A stretch of 64,000 bases of DNA from Apostichopus japonicus (lineage: Eukaryota; Echinodermata; Holothuroidea; Aspidochirotida; Stichopodidae). This document shows, in pieces, positions 58,098 to 64,000 of the stretch. Numbering within the stretch: position 1 is the first letter of the stretch; every line of letters begins with the position of its first letter. A program made the translations under genes and the position numbers. The stretch is from positions 203,501 to 267,500 of the forward strand of contig NC_092577.1 in the NCBI RefSeq assembly GCF_037975245.1, in the 5' to 3' direction. The notes below the pieces were generated by a model. The model was not told the origin of the DNA. It saw nothing but the letters and a program-made list of their open reading frames with translations, and made no database searches.

Positions 58098-58303
58098 ATG
58101 GCAGACTACTCTTATAAATCCAGTGTGACAAATATGCTTGAGGAATTAGATTGGCCCCTGCTAAAAACAAGAAGAGTGCACACATGTCTACAAATGCTTT
58201 ATAAAATCATTAAAAATCTTGTATCAATTAATAAAGACAATCTGATACCAACAAAAAGTAAAATAAAACTGTTAGCAAACTGCTTATCCACTAGAGAGCC
58301 GGT
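58098..58303 (+). mobile_element. LINE reverse transcriptase C-terminal fragment
   Basis: The frame reads SSVTNMLEELDWPLLKTRRV, then LQMLYKIIKNLVSI, the conserved L-x-W-x-x-L-x-x-RR...LYKI segment following the RT domain in CR1/Jockey-type LINEs. It is short, truncated at both ends, and abuts the second Penelope 3' end. Confidence 0.7.
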
Positions 58304-58655
58304 GTAGGAGAATGTGTAAAAATACGTTGGCCTGACGTTTTGATCCTAGCAGGATTTTCTTCAAAGGCTAAATGACAAGTAACTGTAACAGAAGGGACAA
58401 AACACGCACAGAATACAGACAGGTTAATGAGCACGGTGAACACAAAGAGATAGATGTAAGGGGATTAGTAGACAAGGGATAGAGAGAAGAAAGAAAGAAA
58501 CTAACAGGGGAAGAGGAGAGGTAGGAGATAAACAGTGGAGGGACAAAGAGAGGATTAAGGGAAGGGGTAAGGTATAAACTGGAGAAGGACAAAGACAGAA
58601 AGGTGTGGAGAAAAAAGGGTGGAGGAGAGCTACAGTATGAGAAGAGGAGTGCAGG
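58304..58655 (-). mobile_element. Second Penelope-like 3' end, decayed, minus strand
   Basis: The minus strand reproduces the pyrimidine-rich 3' UTR and terminal region of the element at 12064-12429: the CTGTCTGTATTCTGTGCGTG segment, the GATCCTGCTAGGATC-like hairpin, CGTCAGGCC and the TTTTTACACAT end. No RT or endonuclease is retained. The hammerhead-like core (58329-58368) is mutated at CUGA and at GAAA. Confidence 0.85.
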
Positions 58656-59489
58656 GCTGGAAAACCTTTCGAACCGTGCGAACCAGGTTCGCGGGAAATC
58701 CTTAATGCTCGCAGTAAATCCAGCCTGGCTGGAGAAAAAAAATTAGGAAAAAAAAAAGTGCCTAGTCTTGCCCCTAACAGGGATGTACATGCCTAATACA
58801 CAACTAGTATAGAAGTGCCTAGTCATGCCCCTAACAGGGATGTACTGTACAGTCTAAGGCTATCACTATGACTGCTGCCGGCTATGGAACTCGTTGTCCT
58901 GGATATTATCAGCAAGCAAATAATGGTAGACTGGATGCATAGAGTGGCTGTACAACAGTGACCCCCTGATAACATGTATCACGCACGTAGTGAGTCTGCA
59001 TGTAGGCATGTGGCAAATGCTCTTACTAACATGTCTTGAGGCTGCTGATGAACGTGATCAGGTACTGAACAAGAACAAAACTGTTCACTTAAACAAACAT
59101 TAGTGTGTGGGGAATGCTGTGCAAACAGACAAACTATGCCTCTGGCAGAAGACTGGCACGATATGTTTACGCAGGGTGATGCGTTTTCCGGGCAAGGCCT
59201 ACTTTACAGTCAGGTGGTGAATATATTGTGAAAATATTAATTGTCCAAATGATTGCCATGATTAGCTGTGAAAATATTACATGGACATTTATTAGATTTC
59301 GTATGATTAAAATTTTTTTTGGAACCAAATGTCTTAAACTGGGAGTTCTTTCTGAAAACCTTATACTGTAGCAACTGCTAGGTGTACAATAAACTTATAT
59401 CCACTTCAGCCCATCACTAACAATAGCCCCAGTATAACTTAGTGGTTTGTTTTAATGCAGGCCACAGTGATGCCTTTTTTCATACCATA
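58656..59489. other. Intergenic DNA with a 58-nt-spaced duplication
   Basis: GCCCCTAACAGGGATGTAC occurs at about 58770 and 58828. A GAACCAGGTTCGCGGGAAAT segment at about 58683 looks like a dispersed repeat fragment. No gene is recognised. Confidence 0.45.
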
Positions 59490-60905
59490 GGGTCATAACA
59501 GATTTTGGAAAGTTTGTAGTTCAACTTCCAAAATTACCATCCTCCTTATATGATTAGGACACCATGAAATAAGCATACACTGAAAATTTGTATTTTGGCA
59601 TTTTCTTGATTTTTGAGGTCTTATTTCTCAGCAATTGAGCATCTTACTGTACTACCCTCTTACAGAAACTTATAATGCCTTTCCCATAGATTGGCTAAAG
59701 AAGCATAATAATCTATAAAAACTCAAGCATCCTGAGTTCCTGACGCAATACCTTAGAAGCAATTACTCACCAAAAATGGCACATTTTTTAGCGAAAATAC
59801 TTAAATAATAAAATATTTATACATTTTGAACTTGACCTAAGTTGTAATTTGAAAATACAAAGTTGGAATAGCCTAAATCTTTCGGCAGAGCAAATGCTAT
59901 TTCTACCAGACAGTTGCATTTTGTGAAATTCTTAATATAGAGAACCTTGACAACTGAACATTTTAAAAGTCATGTGTGCCTTTAAACTTGAACATTAATT
60001 TAAAACTAAACAAGTAGTCCTGGAACTTTGTGAGGTGTCAAGGATAAGTCAGAAAAAAGCATGAAAAGGGTTCACCGGTTGACCTTGACGTACATTACCA
60101 GGGCTCAAAAGCCTGTGTAAACAGTACAACCGACAAAATTGTACAGTCAAAGTCTGAAACTTTGAGGATTTGCCATTAAGTGTTTTGGCAAAATAACCTC
60201 CTGAAATTTATTGTACACACAGGGTGGTACTAGACCTGTTCTAGAAAAAAAGCTGTTATTAACCTGACCTATTTCAACTTATGAGCACATTAGAACAACT
60301 TTGCAACATAATAAATTCAATAATGATGGAAAAATGTTGAACCTTACAGTTAAAGTAGAAAAAATGCACAGCTATCACATGGCTATGTTGGAGATAATTG
60401 GGCATGATAAACCCTTCACTGTACTGAATCACTGCATAAATTAGCAGTTGCATACTTATACTATAAGACAGGAAATCATATACTTGTGCTGGTGATGTCT
60501 GGGTAGTACATAATAACCATTCAAAAAGCATTACTTTGGCAGGAATTAATCACCCAAAATGGCACACAGTAGTGAAAAATACAAAAATCAAATATTTGGC
60601 ATTTGTAGTTGAACTAACTCCACAGTGCAATGTTAGAATCTTAAATTAGTTATCCTTTCTATGGAGTAGGCTCTTTATGTTTCTGTAATAGGAAGATAGT
60701 GTGATGTTGTAAGCTCTATATGTTTCGGTAATACAACTTCAAAAGTCAAGAAAGTTTTGCTAAAATGCCGGTAAATTGTTAAATTTCAAATGGTCATAAA
60801 TCAAACAATTATTCAACAATGAGAAGAGTTATGCATATTTCATGGTGCTCTAAACATGCAAGGAGGATGGTTGGAGAAATTTCAACCATAAACTTCCCCA
60901 AAATC
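59490..60905. repeat. Diverged inverted-repeat-bounded segment, about 1.4 kb
   Basis: The left boundary (59490-59580) has GATTTTGGAAAGTTTGTAG, ACCATCCTCCTTATATGATT and CACCATGAAATAAGCATA. The right boundary (60820-60905) is its reverse complement with substitutions (TATGCATATTTCATGGTGC, AAGGAGGATGGTTGGAG, CCCCAAAATC). Weaker inverted similarity continues inward. Also, an AAAATGGCACA segment occurs in the same orientation on both sides (59780 and 60555). There is no open frame of note. Confidence 0.65.
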
Positions 60906-62265
60906 TAATCTTTACATAACGATACCATGTACAGTAGTAACTTCATGTATAGTAGTCTCTTTATAACATAACGATACCATGTACAGTAGTAACTTCATGT
61001 ATAGTAGTCTCTTTATAACATAATGATACCATGTACAGTAGTAACTTCATGTATAGTAGTCTCTTTACAACATAACGATACCATGTGCAGTAGTAACTTC
61101 ATGTATAGTAGTCTCTTTATAACATAACGATACCATGTACAGTAGTAACTTCATGTATAGTAGTCTCTTTATAACATAACGATACCATGTACAGTAGTAA
61201 CTTCATGTATAGTAGTCTCTTTATAACATAACGATACCATGTACAGTAGTAACTTCATGTAGTAGTCTCTTTATAACATAACGATACCATGTACAGTAGT
61301 AACTTCATGTATAGTAGTCTGTTTACCACATAACGATACCATGTACAGTAGTAACTTCATGTATAGTAGTCTCTTTATAACATAACAATACCATGTACAG
61401 TAGTAACTTCATGTATAGTAGTCTGTTTACCACATAACGATACCATGTACAGTAGTAACTTCATGTATAGTAGTCTGTTTACCACATAACGATACCATCT
61501 ACAGTAGTAACTTCATGTATAGTAGTCTGTTTACCACATAACGATACCATGTACAGTAGTAACTTCATGTATAGTAGTCTGTTTACCACATAACGATACC
61601 ATCTACAGTAGTAACTTCATGTATAGTAGTCTGTTTACCACATAACGATACCATGTACAGTAGTAACTTCATGTATAGTAGTCTCTTTACAACATAACGA
61701 TACCATGTACAGTAGTAACTTCATGTATAGTAGTCTCTTTACAACATAACGATACCTTGTACAATAGTAACTTCATGTATAGTAGTCTGTTTACAACATA
61801 ACCATACCATGTACAATAGTAACTTCATGTATAGTAGTCTATTTACAACATAATGATACCATGTACAGTAGTAACTTTAGTGTGTTTACAACATAATGAT
61901 ACCATGTACAGTAGTAACTTCATGTATAGTAGTCTGTTTACAACATAACGATACCATGTACAGTAGTAACTACATGTATAGTAGTCTGTTTACAACATAA
62001 CGATACCATGTACAGTAGTAACTTCATGTATATAAAGTAGCCTCTTTACAATATTGCTATATGTACAGTAGTAACTTCATGTAGTCTGTTTACAACATAA
62101 CCATACCATGTACAGTAGTAACTTTGGTGTGTTTACCACATAACGATACCATGTACAGTAGTAACTTCATGTATAGTAGTCTGTTTACAACATAACCATA
62201 CCATACACAGTACAGTAGTAACTTCATGTATATATATACAGTAGTAGCCTCGTTACAATATTGCT
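60906..62265. repeat. 52-bp tandem array, about 25 copies
   Basis: The unit has ACGATACCATGTACAGTAGT and AACTTCATGTATAGTAGTCT. Left units have CTCTTTATAACATA and right units CTGTTTACCACATA or CTGTTTACAACATA. The right end decays into shortened units. Confidence 0.95.
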
Positions 62266-63289
62266 ATATGCTAGCCTGTTAGCAAACATGCCTTGGACCA
62301 CTATGCAGTCTTCACCTGCTGCTTCTAGCTCCATTTGGTCATTCTGTATTTAGGGCAGATGATTAGTTAAGCAGCCAAACCTTTATTTTGTTAACAGACA
62401 ATTGGTGTACAAAGCCTGTGAAAGTACAAAGAACTCATATAGAGAGAGTTTTGCTTGGTAACTGAGGAAGTAAACATGGCAACATTGACTACATGTTTTT
62501 GCATGTGATCATTTCAGGTCAGTTGAAGTCAGACCATGTTGGTAATAATCAATCTGCCAGGTGTATACAAGCCAAATGCAATAAGATACCTAAGTTCCAT
62601 TTGAGATTCTTGTTTGGTACAATAATCACAGACTTATTAAACTGTATGTGAATTTGACAGTGTTACTGTAAACCAGCTGTCTGACAACAGAGGTGAATGA
62701 TAAGACATGTTTTCACTTCACAAATTGTAAATTAATAACAGAGTTCCTTTTATAGACAGAGATGTGATAGCCCCAAATAATATAAGGTAACATGCTCTAC
62801 AGGCTATCATCTTAAAACTACTGCATACAGTAAAATGCTCTTTCAACCGCTTGACCAATACCTTTACAAGATAAATTACTAAGCAACAAACCCTAACATT
62901 GACATTCTGTACTACACAGGAAAGCAATTCCTTCTTAGATTTACACACATGTACTTGTACAATCTCTACTAACATGTGCAGATATAGTGAAATGCTACTG
63001 ATGCTATTATAGCATTCAATAGTATACAAATAATGAATGGTTATGAGTGCAGTAGTGCAAATATTTCATGAGTTGAAAGATGGAATGTCCCATTCAAAGA
63101 GAGAATGGAACAAATTACATCTTTCAACGAATTTTTGAACAGACAGGTTTCTCTGCTCTCTTACCATTGATAAAAGTGCTACCAAAAGAATATAACTCAT
63201 GGTTCTATTTCATAGAGTGCAATAGAGCTGATTTTGCATGCAATCAATGAGCAATTGACCAATCAAATGACCAGAATACAATTAGGTGT
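62266..63289. other. Intergenic DNA, no gene recognised
   Basis: About 1 kb without tandem repeats. A 103-codon minus-strand frame (62718-63029) shows no family motif and I treat it as chance. Confidence 0.45.
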
Positions 63290-63845
63290 TGTATAATACC
63301 CAATTATCCATAGTATAGCATTCAATACTTCCCAATTATCCATACTTATAACATTCAATAGTACCCAATTATCTATAGTATATTCAATAGTTCCCAATTA
63401 TCCATAGTATAGCATTCAATAGTTTCCAATTATCCATAGTATAGCATTCAATAGTTCCCAATTATCATATAGTAATTCAATAGTTCCCAATTATCCATAG
63501 TATAGCATTCAATAGTTCCCAATTATCCATAGTATAGCATTCAATAGTTCCCAATTATCCATAGTATAGCATTCAATATTTCCCAATTATCCATAGTATA
63601 GCATTCAATAGTTCCCAATTATCCATAGTATAACATTCAATAGTTCCCAATTATCATATAGTATATTCAATAGTTCCCAATTATCCATAGTATAGCATTC
63701 AATAGTTCCTAATTATCCATAGTATAGCATTCAATAGTTCCCAATTATCCATAGTATAGCATTCAATAGTTCCCAATTATCCATAGTATAGCATTCAATA
63801 GTTCCCAATAATCCATACTTATAACATTCAATAGTACCCACGTTA
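63290..63845. repeat. 32-bp tandem array, about 17 copies
   Basis: The unit has CAATAGTTCCCAATTATCCA and TAGTATAGCATT. Several units lose a few bases (ATCATATAGTA). The array ends at about 63845, followed by about 150 nt of AT-rich sequence with AATAAA-like runs at 63930 and at the window end. Confidence 0.95.
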
Positions 63846-64000
63846 TGATCCACATCCTCACTCTTAAACGTCAATAGGAAATCATTTTGTTTATGAAGGA
63901 AGGATATATACTGTATGTAAATGATATAAATAAATTAAACAAAAGTCATGGAAATGCCATTTCCTTTTGATTTATTTTATGCCAAACATTGATAATAAAA

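Noticed and set aside
62718-63029. A 103-codon minus-strand frame
   Set aside because: No recognisable motif, no start context or splice sites, and AT-rich composition. Chance is the simplest explanation.

Overview
This window looks like AT-rich genomic DNA from an animal, probably a marine invertebrate. The evidence is a split gene with consistent GT-AG introns, LINE and Penelope-like retroelements, and AGGCCTA-rich and CAGTGG-ended dispersed repeats of the kind seen in echinoderm-like deuterostomes. The phylum is a low-confidence inference. No bacterial or viral gene arrangement is present.

The only cellular gene I can support is a plus-strand gene for the WD-repeat 110 kDa-class subunit of transcription factor IIIC (GTF3C2). 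Thirteen exons can be assembled between 1300 and 40815. Every junction has GT-AG ends, every phase agrees, and together they encode 1413 residues plus a stop. The N-terminal start is uncertain and may lie before base 1. The exons give an acidic N-terminal region, then a beta-propeller. A very large exon (33298-35799) inserts 834 residues in a propeller linker, including 13 tandem copies of a 40-41 residue unit. The last exon carries the final propeller strands.

The other dominant theme is minisatellites. Most of the longer introns carry their own unrelated array: 64 and 61 bp in intron 3, 83 bp in intron 6, 39, 143 and 69 bp in intron 7, 42 bp in intron 8, 95/108 bp in intron 10, 44/47 bp in intron 11 and 38/51 bp in intron 12. 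The intron 10 array is tRNA-like: its units carry A-box motifs and six of ten also carry a B-box-like motif at tRNA spacing. This is notable because TFIIIC is the factor that binds those boxes. Further arrays of 32, 41, 67, 17, 52 and 32 bp fill much of the region downstream of the gene.

Mobile elements: a decayed, internally deleted L1/Tx1-like LINE in intron 2 (minus strand); a Penelope-like element inserted inside the 61-bp array of intron 3, with an open frame from RT motif A through the GIY-YIG endonuclease and a hammerhead-like motif near its 3' end; a second decayed Penelope 3' end at 58304-58655; two 5'-truncated LINE C-terminal fragments (51176-51602 and 58098-58303); a 786-bp foldback element (56799-57584); and an old inverted-repeat-bounded segment (59490-60905). 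From 40816 to the window end I see no convincing second cellular gene.
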